DNA of 64,000 nucleotides from Novosphingobium kunmingense. Lineage in GTDB: Bacteria > Pseudomonadota > Alphaproteobacteria > Sphingomonadales > Sphingomonadaceae. The stretch is from NCBI RefSeq assembly GCF_002813245.1, contig NZ_PHUF01000004.1, positions 250,001 through 314,000 on the forward strand, written 5' to 3'. Made by a program: the position numbers and the translations under genes. Under the pieces are notes generated by a model. The model did no database searches. It was not told the DNA's origin and saw nothing but the letters and a program-made list of their open reading frames with translations. Shown piece after piece: positions 53,762 through 61,851 of the stretch. Within the stretch, counting starts at the first letter, position 1, and the number at the start of each line of letters is the position of its first letter.

Positions 53762-55936
53762 ATGCGAGTAATCACCGCGCTTCTATTGGCAACGACCGCG
53801 CTTTGCGCAGCTTCGCCCGCGCTTGCGCAGGACACACAGTCGCCCGATACCTCAGAAGACGTCGGCATAGGCGCCGACATCGTCGTCACCGCCGAACGAC
53901 GTGAAGGGTCCTTGCAGAAGACCCCCATATCGATCACCGCGCTTGACGAGACGTCACTGGCCAATCTTCAAGTCACCCGCACCGCTGATCTTCAGCGCTT
54001 CACCCCCAGTCTAAACGTGGCGCAAGGCACTGTCGATCCGACAACGCTGACCATTTTCATGCGCGGTGCCGGGCAAAATGCGGGCACCTGGGTCGGCTAT
54101 GAATCGGCCGTTGGACTCTATATCGATGAACTGTATTTCGCGAGCCTCACCGGAGCCAACCTCGACCTTGCCGACCTTGAACGGGTCGAGGTTTTGCGCG
54201 GTCCGCAAGGCACGCTATATGGACGCAACACCCTGACCGGCGCGATCAAGTACGTGACGAAGAAACCTGCTGCCAATCCATTTGGCAACTTCGAAGCGGA
54301 ATACGGGCGGTTCAACATGGTTCGGCTGAAGGGAACGGTGTCCACGCCAATATCGGACGATTGGGCAATCCTTGCCAGCGGCAACTATTATCGTCGCGAC
54401 GGCTACTTCAACGCGCCCGCCCTCAATCGGGACGACTACGGGCTTTTGAAGGAATACGGTGCGCGCGCCGCGATCAAGTATATCGGATCAGGGCCTTTCG
54501 GACTTACCGCGTCCGCATTTTATTCCAATGCCAAGAACGATGGCTCGATCGGCCTGGCGACGAATGCCACGACCCTCGCGCCCGCAGCTAGCGATCCCTA
54601 CACCTACCTCAGCCCAGTCGATGGATACGGAGATGCCGAAACTTATGGCGGCGACTTGGTGCTCAGCTACGACATCGGCGGAAGCGCGACGGTCAAATCA
54701 ATTACCGGCATTGTTCACACCACCGAAGCGTTCCTGGCCGACACCTCTGCCGGGCGTCCAACCAACACCGTGAACGGCCCATACCTTCTGGGATTCGACC
54801 GATTGGAATCGACGGCCGCGCGCACGCAGTTTAGTCAGGAGCTGCAGTTGCTTGGCGATACGCTGGATGACCGGCTGCACTACATCGGCGGCCTCTACGT
54901 CTTCCGCGAGACCGGATTCCAGGACCGCACGGATTACCTGCTGAGCATCTACGACCTGCTTCCCCAGCATGTCGAAATGAAGACAACCAGCTATGCCGCT
55001 TATGGACAGCTGACCTACGATCTGACGCCCGAACTCTCGGCCATTGCCGGGCTGCGCTATACCCACGAGGAAAAGTCGGTTTTCGGCCGGCAGCAAAGCA
55101 ACCTGACGACGGTTCTTGCCGACCGCACCTACGGAGCGATTGACGCGAAACGGACAGCGAAGTCCTGGACGCCGAAATTTGGCCTCAACTGGCAGGCCAC
55201 ACCCAACGTTTTGCTTTACGGAAGCGTTTCGCGCGGCTTCCAGGCCGGCGGCTTCAACTACCTCGCATTGGTCAGCCCGACCAACTACATGCGCGGCTTC
55301 GATCCTCAGACAGTGTGGGCCTATGAAGTGGGGCTCAAAACCCAGTTCCTCAACCGGAAAGGGCGCTTCAACCTCGCGCTCTATCGCAACGATTTCGACG
55401 ATATCCAGACCAACGTCGTGATCAATGGCTCGGCCCTGACCCAGAACGCGGGAACAGCCCGGGTCGAAGGTGTGGAGGTCGAAACTTCCTACAATCCCAC
55501 GCCTGGCCTGACCATTTTCGGAACGCTGACGTACGGGGACGACAAGTATCTGAACCTCAATCCGGCCAGCTCTGCGGCGGCAGCGAACGCAAAGCATCTG
55601 CCAAACGTTCCCCATTGGCAGTACAGCTTCGGCTTTAACGGGACCATACCAAGCGAAACTCTGGGCGATCTGCTGCTAGGTGCCGACTATTCGTTCATGG
55701 GCGGAAAGTACCTCGGCGGCAACAACGCGCCGATCACGTTCATGCCGTCCTACGAACTGGTCAACGCCCATGTCGGCTGGGCTCCTCCGGGGCTGGACAA
55801 CTTCGAAGCGCGCTTCTCCGTTTCGAACCTCCTCAAGGAAAAATACTACGTCTACGGCAACGTGCTGGGCGCCTTCGGCCTGCGCAGCCCTGGTGAACCG
55901 CGGACCTGGAAGATCTCGCTACGGTATTCGTACTAG
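53762..55936 (+). CDS. TonB-dependent receptor
   Basis: A 724-residue outer-membrane protein with a signal peptide cleaved after ALAQ (23), a TonB box (DIVVTAERRE, 39-48), plug (VEVLRGPQGTLYGRNTLTGA, about 142-161), barrel and terminal tyrosine. AGGGAG precedes the ATG at 53762. It is different in sequence from the first receptor, so the island may take up two related compounds or one compound by two routes. Probably co-transcribed with the ThDP enzyme. Confidence 0.92.
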   Translation: MRVITALLLATTALCAASPALAQDTQSPDTSEDVGIGADIVVTAERREGSLQKTPISITALDETSLANLQVTRTADLQRFTPSLNVAQGTVDPTTLTIFMRGAGQNAGTWVGYESAVGLYIDELYFASLTGANLDLADLERVEVLRGPQGTLYGRNTLTGAIKYVTKKPAANPFGNFEAEYGRFNMVRLKGTVSTPISDDWAILASGNYYRRDGYFNAPALNRDDYGLLKEYGARAAIKYIGSGPFGLTASAFYSNAKNDGSIGLATNATTLAPAASDPYTYLSPVDGYGDAETYGGDLVLSYDIGGSATVKSITGIVHTTEAFLADTSAGRPTNTVNGPYLLGFDRLESTAARTQFSQELQLLGDTLDDRLHYIGGLYVFRETGFQDRTDYLLSIYDLLPQHVEMKTTSYAAYGQLTYDLTPELSAIAGLRYTHEEKSVFGRQQSNLTTVLADRTYGAIDAKRTAKSWTPKFGLNWQATPNVLLYGSVSRGFQAGGFNYLALVSPTNYMRGFDPQTVWAYEVGLKTQFLNRKGRFNLALYRNDFDDIQTNVVINGSALTQNAGTARVEGVEVETSYNPTPGLTIFGTLTYGDDKYLNLNPASSAAAANAKHLPNVPHWQYSFGFNGTIPSETLGDLLLGADYSFMGGKYLGGNNAPITFMPSYELVNAHVGWAPPGLDNFEARFSVSNLLKEKYYVYGNVLGAFGLRSPGEPRTWKISLRYSY

Positions 55937-55962
55937 TAGCAGCGCGGAGCGGAGGCGGGGGA

Positions 55963-57438
55963 TCAATCCCTCGCCGCCGCGCCGAACACGGGTAGGGGAA
56001 CCTCGCGCAGCGGGATGCTTGTCGTCTTCAATTCAGTGAAGAAATCTGCGCTGCTGGACGCGCCGTCGCGCCCGGTTCCACTGTCCTTGTAACCACCGAA
56101 TGGCGCACGCAGTTCGCGCATCATGGGGGTATTGATCCAGATCGTTCCTGCCCGGATTTCGCGACTGCAGCGCATGGCTGCGTCAAGGCTTGCGGTCCAG
56201 ACATAGGCAACAAGGCCAAAATCCGACGCGTTGGCAATCGATATGGCCTCGTCCAGCGAATCGAAAATCAGGAAAGTTGCAAAGGGGCCGAAGATTTCCT
56301 CCTGACATACGCGGCTGGCGTTGTCCTTCGCTAGTACGGCGATGGGTTCCACATACCATCCTCGCTCTAGCCCTTGTGGCCGCCCGCCTCCACACAAGAC
56401 CTCGGCTCCCTCGTTGGTGGCCGCGTCAAGATAGGACAAGACGCGATCGCGATGTGCCCGATAGGCAAGCGGCCCCATTTCCGTCGACGGATCAAGCGGA
56501 TCACCCAATTTGATTGCGCGGGTGCGGCGCACGAACTCGGAAATGAAATGATCCGCCACGCGGCGTTCGACCAGTATGCGCGAACCTCCAAGGCATTGCT
56601 GGCCGTTGTTGGCGTATATTCCAGCCAGTGTGCCATCGATCGCGCGATCGAAGTCGGCATCGGCGCAGACGATCGCCGCCGACTTGCCACCAAGTTCCAT
56701 GATCGAGGGTTTCAACCGCCGGCCGGCAGCCGCCATGATCGCGCGGCCGGTCATTGTGCCGCCGGTGAATCCGACCATGTCGACTTCCGGGTGGTCGACC
56801 AGCGCTGATCCAGTGACAGTGCCGCGTCCGTTGACTACGTTCACTACCCCTTCCGGCAAGCCGGCCTCGTGCATCAGCTCCACCATCCGCAACACTGATT
56901 GCGGTGTATATTCGGACGGCTTGAGGACGCAGGTGTTTCCAAACGCAATGCAAGTGGCGATCCGCATCGACGACAGGGCGAGCGGGGCATTCCACGGCGA
57001 AATGAGTGCCGCAACGCCCTTGGGTTCCCGGGTGACATAGGTGAGGAAATCAGGGTTCTGCAAATAGCTTTCACCGGATAGGCTACTGGCGAATTCGGCA
57101 AAACTGCGGAAGTTTGCGGCTGTTCGCCGGATTAGGGCCGCGAGATTGCGCACGGGCAGGCCGGTCGTCCGTGCTTCGATCTGGGCTAGCGACTGGGCTT
57201 CAACGACTAAGCGGTCATGGATCGCATAGAGGATATCGTTTCGATTATCCGTTCCCATCGTTGACCAAGCTTTGAACGCTTGTCGCGCGGCCTTGGCCGC
57301 CAAGTCCACGGTCTTCGCATTCGCCTCCGCCAAGTGCGACGCAACCTCTTCGGTTGAGGGATCGATGATCTCCACCAAGGTGGCGGCGTCATCGATGTAT
57401 GGCTTGCCGTTGATGAGGCTATTTGAAACTGGAAGCAT
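55963..57438 (-). CDS. Aldehyde dehydrogenase (NAD(P)-dependent)
   Basis: A 491-residue ALDH with the active-site glutamate in IMELGGKSA and the catalytic cysteine in NNGQQCLGGSR; the cofactor motif GFTGGTMTG is present. Nearest in form to semialdehyde dehydrogenases of aromatic meta-cleavage pathways. It oxidises an aldehyde to an acid in the cytoplasm. The ATG at 57438 is preferred to the in-frame TTG before it. Convergent with the second TonB receptor; a weaker operator lies 87 bp upstream. Confidence 0.9.
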   Translation of the reverse strand: MLPVSNSLINGKPYIDDAATLVEIIDPSTEEVASHLAEANAKTVDLAAKAARQAFKAWSTMGTDNRNDILYAIHDRLVVEAQSLAQIEARTTGLPVRNLAALIRRTAANFRSFAEFASSLSGESYLQNPDFLTYVTREPKGVAALISPWNAPLALSSMRIATCIAFGNTCVLKPSEYTPQSVLRMVELMHEAGLPEGVVNVVNGRGTVTGSALVDHPEVDMVGFTGGTMTGRAIMAAAGRRLKPSIMELGGKSAAIVCADADFDRAIDGTLAGIYANNGQQCLGGSRILVERRVADHFISEFVRRTRAIKLGDPLDPSTEMGPLAYRAHRDRVLSYLDAATNEGAEVLCGGGRPQGLERGWYVEPIAVLAKDNASRVCQEEIFGPFATFLIFDSLDEAISIANASDFGLVAYVWTASLDAAMRCSREIRAGTIWINTPMMRELRAPFGGYKDSGTGRDGASSSADFFTELKTTSIPLREVPLPVFGAAARD

Positions 57439-57524
57439 CAAGGGTCGCCTTTCGATCGGTTGGGACTGCCAAGCTTCAGCGTTCCTCGCAAGGTGACCCG
57501 CTGGACAAGGTTTAATCGATCGGT

Positions 57525-57539
57525 CTTCACCCTGCGAAG
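57525..57539. promoter_or_regulatory. Island operator site 8, weak (upstream of aldehyde dehydrogenase)
   Basis: CTTCACCCTGCGAAG; keeps TTC-N7-GAA symmetry with one arm mismatch. It is 86 bp before the aldehyde dehydrogenase start. Confidence 0.3.
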
Positions 57540-57639
57540 AATATCGGTTGCCGTGCGCTGGTCAAAGCAATCAGGGTAAAGAATGCCGCGATGAGAAAGC
57601 CCGACACGCAAGCGCTGTTGCCCATAATTCACTCATTTT

Positions 57640-57840
57640 CACCCCCGGCATGTTGGGTTGCAACAATTTTTTGGCCGAAGTGAGCAATATATCTACCTAT
57701 ATTGATATATTTAAAATGACGTCGTTTCATAGCCTATTTCTAAATGAAATGCGGCATTTATAGATATATTCGCCAATTGCATTGATGATTTATACTTCAT
57801 TATTCTTCTGATCGCGAAAATCAAATTATTAAATTATCCA
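57640..57840. other. AT-rich non-coding tract at the distal island end
   Basis: About 200 bases with many A/T runs (tatatctacctatattgata, aaattattaaattatcc) in otherwise very GC-rich DNA. No gene or ribosome binding site is convincing here. With the stretch from 57439 it forms a gap of about 440 bp. It marks foreign DNA near the terminase fragment. Confidence 0.6.
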
Positions 57841-57875
57841 ATGATCGCCTGTCCCTTCCGTAATGCCGCTGCCGC

Positions 57876-58307
57876 CTACCACCGCAGCTTGTCGAGCCGA
57901 ACAATGCCCCGCACCCGCCCGTCTCGCGTTGTCTCCGTCAGGATCCAAAGCCAGTTCTTTAGCTGGCGGATGACAAACTGGCTGAAGCTGTCGACCTGGT
58001 CATCGTGCTTGCCGTGGGGGAAGGCGCGAAGTTTACCGCGGAACGCGTCAAACAACGGGGCCTCTCGCGGGAGATCGAGATGGCCCGCCTCGACCTCGCC
58101 GAGACAGGCGTTGAACCGTTCTTCCTTGCAAGCGACCGGCTGGACCATGATTGGATTGAACCCGGCGGTCGTCTTGAGTTCGGGGAACAGGGCGTAACCG
58201 CTTCCCGCCTTCTCAATCAAAACCCTGTCCGCGCGGTGTTGCTTGCGGCCGTGGATCAAATTCCCTCTAAAATTGGATGCAGATCGGCAGCAATCTGCGA
58301 CTTTCAA
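57876..58307 (-). pseudogene. Phage large terminase subunit fragment (C-terminal nuclease part)
   Basis: The frame encodes a block like the C-terminal domain of phage large terminases: VLIEKAGSGYALFPELK, then KEERFNACLGEVEAGHLDLP, then FPHGKHDDQVDSFSQFV, where the conserved DD-VD residues belong to the nuclease site. Only about 110 residues match; the ATPase part and any upstream phage genes are absent. A leftover of a prophage or integrative element. Confidence 0.7.
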
Positions 58308-58342
58308 AGCGTCTCAAAGTCACGCGGAAGCATCGAAACACG

Positions 58343-58378
58343 AAATTCCCTTTCTATTCCCGAAGAACAGGGAAATTT
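58343..58378. repeat. Imperfect inverted repeat near the island border
   Basis: AAATTCCCT (58343-58351) faces AGGGAAATTT (58369-58378), with one bulged base. It lies between the terminase fragment and the transglutaminase operon end. It could be a terminator for the minus-strand operon or a relic end of a mobile element. Confidence 0.35.
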
Positions 58379-58471
58379 AGGTGGAGAGCGGTTCGCAGCT
58401 GACTGCTTCCACCGCCATCATCAATCCCTAATTTCAAACCCGATCGCTCCGCGCGCCGGACGGCTCCGTCG

Positions 58472-59341
58472 TCACACGACCCGGACGTCGACCGATGTAA
58501 CCATGGTCTGCGGCGCGCTGCCGAGGAAGGTGCCGTCGATCGGCGAGACGTCGGCATAGTCGCGGCCCATGCCGATCTGGATGTGATCGTCGTGCACCAG
58601 GCAGGCGTTGGTCGGGTCAAAGCCGATCCAACCGAGGTCCTTTCCGCACCACACGTTGACCCAGGCGTGCATCGCATCGGCGCCGACAAGCCTCTCCTTG
58701 CCGGGCGGCGGAACGGTGCGCAGGTATCCGCTGGCATAGGCCGCCGGAATGCCCTGGGCGCGCAAGGCGATGATCATCACGTGGGAAAAATCCTGGCAGA
58801 CGCCGGCCCGCGCGGCGAAGGCCTCGCTCGGCGGGGTGGCGCTGGTCGTGGCGCCGGGCCTGTAGTCGAACTCCTGCGCAATGGCCGTCATGATCGCGCT
58901 GGCCACTTCGACGACCCCGGCGCCGGCCGGAACGTGGCGCGCGGCCCATGCCGCGATGTCGGTGCTGGGCACGGCGATCCGCGAGGCGAAGAGATAGGGC
59001 GCCGGCGCCAGCGGCGTAAGGTCCCGGGCCGCGAGCACCTGTTCGCGCAGCACGTCGAGCGACGGCCCGCGCTGGCCCTCAAGCGGGGGATCGACCTCCA
59101 TGGTGAACTCGCTGACCAGTTCCAGTTCACGCAAGGGCCGATTGAACTCGATCTGCGTCGTGACCACCCAATAGGGGCCGGAATTGTTGGTCGAGCGCGC
59201 CGGAGCGGGGTTCACCGTCAACAAGTAGTCGCGCATCCTCTGGCCGCTCCACGTCGCCGGTTGCAGGCGCAGGTTGTAGCGGGCAGCGGCGACTGGCGCA
59301 GCGTAGGTCATCTGCGTGGCGTGGCGGACCTTGTATATCAT
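58472..59341 (-). CDS. Transglutaminase-like cysteine protein
   Basis: A 289-residue protein with an N-terminal beta domain and a transglutaminase core: Cys in RAGVCQDFSHV, His in DAMHAWVNVW, Asp in GFDPTN. Such bacterial proteins act as cysteine proteases or amide-forming enzymes. It is the third gene of an operon with the ATP-grasp/alpha-E and DUF2126 genes (ATGA overlap), a set found together in many genomes. Confidence 0.85.
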   Translation of the reverse strand: MIYKVRHATQMTYAAPVAAARYNLRLQPATWSGQRMRDYLLTVNPAPARSTNNSGPYWVVTTQIEFNRPLRELELVSEFTMEVDPPLEGQRGPSLDVLREQVLAARDLTPLAPAPYLFASRIAVPSTDIAAWAARHVPAGAGVVEVASAIMTAIAQEFDYRPGATTSATPPSEAFAARAGVCQDFSHVMIIALRAQGIPAAYASGYLRTVPPPGKERLVGADAMHAWVNVWCGKDLGWIGFDPTNACLVHDDHIQIGMGRDYADVSPIDGTFLGSAPQTMVTSVDVRVV

Positions 59342-61851
59342 CCAAGAAAGCTGGCCGTTTCCCTGGTCGATGGCGGTTCGGCGTGCAGGAAATAGCGGCT
59401 CGCGATTGCATTCGAGAGCTGGGCAAGTGCTGCCTGCAATCCGGCGACGAAAGCCTCGTTCACCCCGTCCGCGTCGACAGCCTCTATCCTTGCGATCAAC
59501 TGCCGCGCCAGGCGCAGCGGCTGCTCGAGCATGCCGTCGTCGCGGCGGTCCGGCAGCGACGCCAGGTGCTGTTCGATCTGCACCACCTGATAGGCGAAGC
59601 AGCGCGGATGGGCCGGATCGAGCATGACCAGGTCGATTACCGGGGCCAGCGTCGGGCTGGCGAGGTAGCGGCTGCGGTACAGCGTCTGCGCATCGACAAG
59701 ATCGAGCAAGGCGGCGAGATCGTCGCTAGAGGCCGTACCGCCGGTCAGCGGGCGCACCGCCTGAAGCACGATCGACGCGCGTTCGATGCACAGCCCCATG
59801 TCGAGAAAATGCCACGCCGCCCCCCGGCTCATCCCGTCCGCCGTCAATCGGGCGATCGCGGCAAACCGCTCGACCAGGTCGTCGCAAAGGACGGCTATCC
59901 GTTCGAAATCCTCGGGCAGCTTGGCGGGCAAGGGTCGATGGATCGCGCGCCAGCTGTCGCGGGTCAGGCGATCGCGCAGCAAGAGGGCGATCTGCCGCCC
60001 GCTTGCCGCCAGCCCGCGTACCGAGCCTTCCCGCTTGCTGTCACTCAACGCTGCGGCGGCGATGCGCGACGGCTGCCAGCTCGTGCTGACGGGCGGGACG
60101 GCGCCCAATCCGCGCAGCAGGTCAGCAAGGCGCTGCACCGTGCTAAACGCCTCGTCCCGCTCGTTCGCCGCGCCGACTTGCTCGATAAGAGTGCGGACGA
60201 TCCGCACGATCTGGTGCGCCCGCTCGCCATAGCGGCCAAGCCAGTACAGGTTGTCGGCCGCCTGGCTGGGCAAAAGGCCCAGATCGCGTCGCGGCGCCTG
60301 GTTGGCGGGTCCCGCTGCGATGCCGGGGGCGATCGGCGACGGATCGAGGATGCAGACGTCGGTCGAAATATCGCCCAGCCCCATCAACGAGGTGCGCAGG
60401 TCGCCGTGTTCGGAAACGCGCGCAAAGCCGCCAGGCAAGGCGACCCACTGGCCCTCCCCGTTGCGGGCGAGGAACGCGCGCAGCGTGAACCCGCGTGGCT
60501 CGAAACGATCGCCGGACACGATCGGCGTGGTCGACAGGCTGACTATCTCTTGCGCGGTATAGTCCATCGGCCGCAGCGCCATGCCCGCGACGATCTGCTC
60601 GCGCTCGGCGCTGCTTAGCAATCTGCCAACGCGCGTGTGGCCATCGGGCAGGCCTGCCACCGGCAGGCGGAAGGCCGAGCTGATCACCAGTTCGTCGAGG
60701 CGCGCCAGGACCTGCGCGCGTTCGCTTTCGCCGCCGCACCACCAGGTCGCGGCATTGGGCAGCCGCAGAGGTTCGTTGAACAGGATGCGAGAGAGGCGCG
60801 GAAGGAACGCCGGCATGGCCCGGCTTTCGATCACCCCCGCACCCGGCCAGTTGGCAAGAACCAGCCCGTGCGCCGCGGCATCGATCAGCCCCGGTACGCC
60901 GATCTGCGAGCGGGCATCGAAGTTGAGAGGATCGCTGTCGCGCGTCTTGATCCAGCGCCACAGGGCGTCGATCCGCTTCAGGCCCGCGATGGTGCGAACG
61001 TAGAGCCGTCCGTCATTCACCGTCAGGTCGCGGCCTTCGACCAGCGAAAAGCCGAGGTGACGGGCCAGGTGTGCCTGTTCGGGATAGGACTGGTTGAAGC
61101 GGCCTGGGGTCAGGATGCCGATGCGCGGTTCGGCCCGTTCGCAATCGGCGGCAAGTCCCTGGCGCAGCGCATCGAAGAAGGGCGTCAGTCGCCGCGTACC
61201 GATCGAGGCGAGCAGCCCCCCGGTAGCACGCGTCATCGCCAGCCGGTTTTCCAACGCGAACCCAAGGCCGATGGTCAACTGAGCCCGGTCCGCCAGCACG
61301 CGCCATTCGCCGGCGGGCCCGCGCGCCAGGTCAACCGCATAGATGTGCAGGAAATGGCCGCCAGGCGGACGCATGCCGACCATCCGACGGGCAAATCCGC
61401 CGCTGCCCGAGACAACCGCTGCCGGCAGGTGTCCGTCCGCCACCAGCTGCTGCGGCCCGTAGATGTCCGCCAGCACGGCTTCGAGCAGGTTGGCGCGCTG
61501 GACAAGGCCCGCCTCGATCCCGGCCCATTCGGTTGCGCCGATGAAGATCGGCATGGGATTGAGCGGCCAGGCCCGCTCGTGCTCGTCACCGGTGAGACGG
61601 AACGCCAGGCCAAGGTCTTCGACGTGATGGTCGATATGGGGCTGGAGTTCGGACAGCTTGCCTTGCCCCTGTGCCGCGAGGCCCGCCGCGAAGGCGCGCC
61701 AGCTGGCCTGCTGTGACGGATCTGCCGCGGCGAATATGTCGGCCGCTGGATCGGGCGGCGCATATTGCGGCAATGGATCCATGGCCGCTGCCGACCCGTG
61801 CGCGCCGGACCCCATCGTGCCCGCCTCTGGAGGAAGCTCGGTCTCGGTCAT
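59338..61851 (-). CDS. Fused circularly permuted ATP-grasp and alpha-E (DUF403) protein
   Basis: An 837-residue protein. Residues about 75-500 form the circularly permuted ATP-grasp domain (DUF404/DUF407; [23 protein letters not shown], about 110-132, and [14 protein letters not shown]). From about 525 to the end is the alpha-E domain ([19 protein letters not shown]). These are usually two genes; here they are one chain. Predicted to form peptide bonds using ATP, in a peptide-tagging or modification system. Overlaps both neighbours by 4 bp. Confidence 0.88.
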   Translation of the reverse strand: MTETELPPEAGTMGSGAHGSAAAMDPLPQYAPPDPAADIFAAADPSQQASWRAFAAGLAAQGQGKLSELQPHIDHHVEDLGLAFRLTGDEHERAWPLNPMPIFIGATEWAGIEAGLVQRANLLEAVLADIYGPQQLVADGHLPAAVVSGSGGFARRMVGMRPPGGHFLHIYAVDLARGPAGEWRVLADRAQLTIGLGFALENRLAMTRATGGLLASIGTRRLTPFFDALRQGLAADCERAEPRIGILTPGRFNQSYPEQAHLARHLGFSLVEGRDLTVNDGRLYVRTIAGLKRIDALWRWIKTRDSDPLNFDARSQIGVPGLIDAAAHGLVLANWPGAGVIESRAMPAFLPRLSRILFNEPLRLPNAATWWCGGESERAQVLARLDELVISSAFRLPVAGLPDGHTRVGRLLSSAEREQIVAGMALRPMDYTAQEIVSLSTTPIVSGDRFEPRGFTLRAFLARNGEGQWVALPGGFARVSEHGDLRTSLMGLGDISTDVCILDPSPIAPGIAAGPANQAPRRDLGLLPSQAADNLYWLGRYGERAHQIVRIVRTLIEQVGAANERDEAFSTVQRLADLLRGLGAVPPVSTSWQPSRIAAAALSDSKREGSVRGLAASGRQIALLLRDRLTRDSWRAIHRPLPAKLPEDFERIAVLCDDLVERFAAIARLTADGMSRGAAWHFLDMGLCIERASIVLQAVRPLTGGTASSDDLAALLDLVDAQTLYRSRYLASPTLAPVIDLVMLDPAHPRCFAYQVVQIEQHLASLPDRRDDGMLEQPLRLARQLIARIEAVDADGVNEAFVAGLQAALAQLSNAIASRYFLHAEPPSTRETASFLG

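Larger units (their letters stand above)
24622..58471. other. Putative catabolic genomic island beside tRNA-Ser
   Basis: From the tRNA 3' end to the AT-rich/terminase-fragment zone, the DNA is less GC-extreme and uses more mixed codons than both flanks. Nearly all genes are catabolic or transport genes tied to one IclR regulator and one recurring operator motif. A phage terminase fragment lies at the distal end. I found no integrase gene and no copy of the tRNA 3' end at the other border, so this is an old or rearranged insertion, or the border lies elsewhere. Confidence 0.5.

Noticed and set aside
57439..58471. Direct repeat of the tRNA-Ser 3' end as an attachment site
   Set aside because: I searched by eye for the T-arm and acceptor sequence and found no convincing copy.
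59383..60618. 411-codon plus-strand frame opposite the ATP-grasp/alpha-E gene
   Set aside because: Antisense to a well-supported protein; no domain or ribosome binding site.
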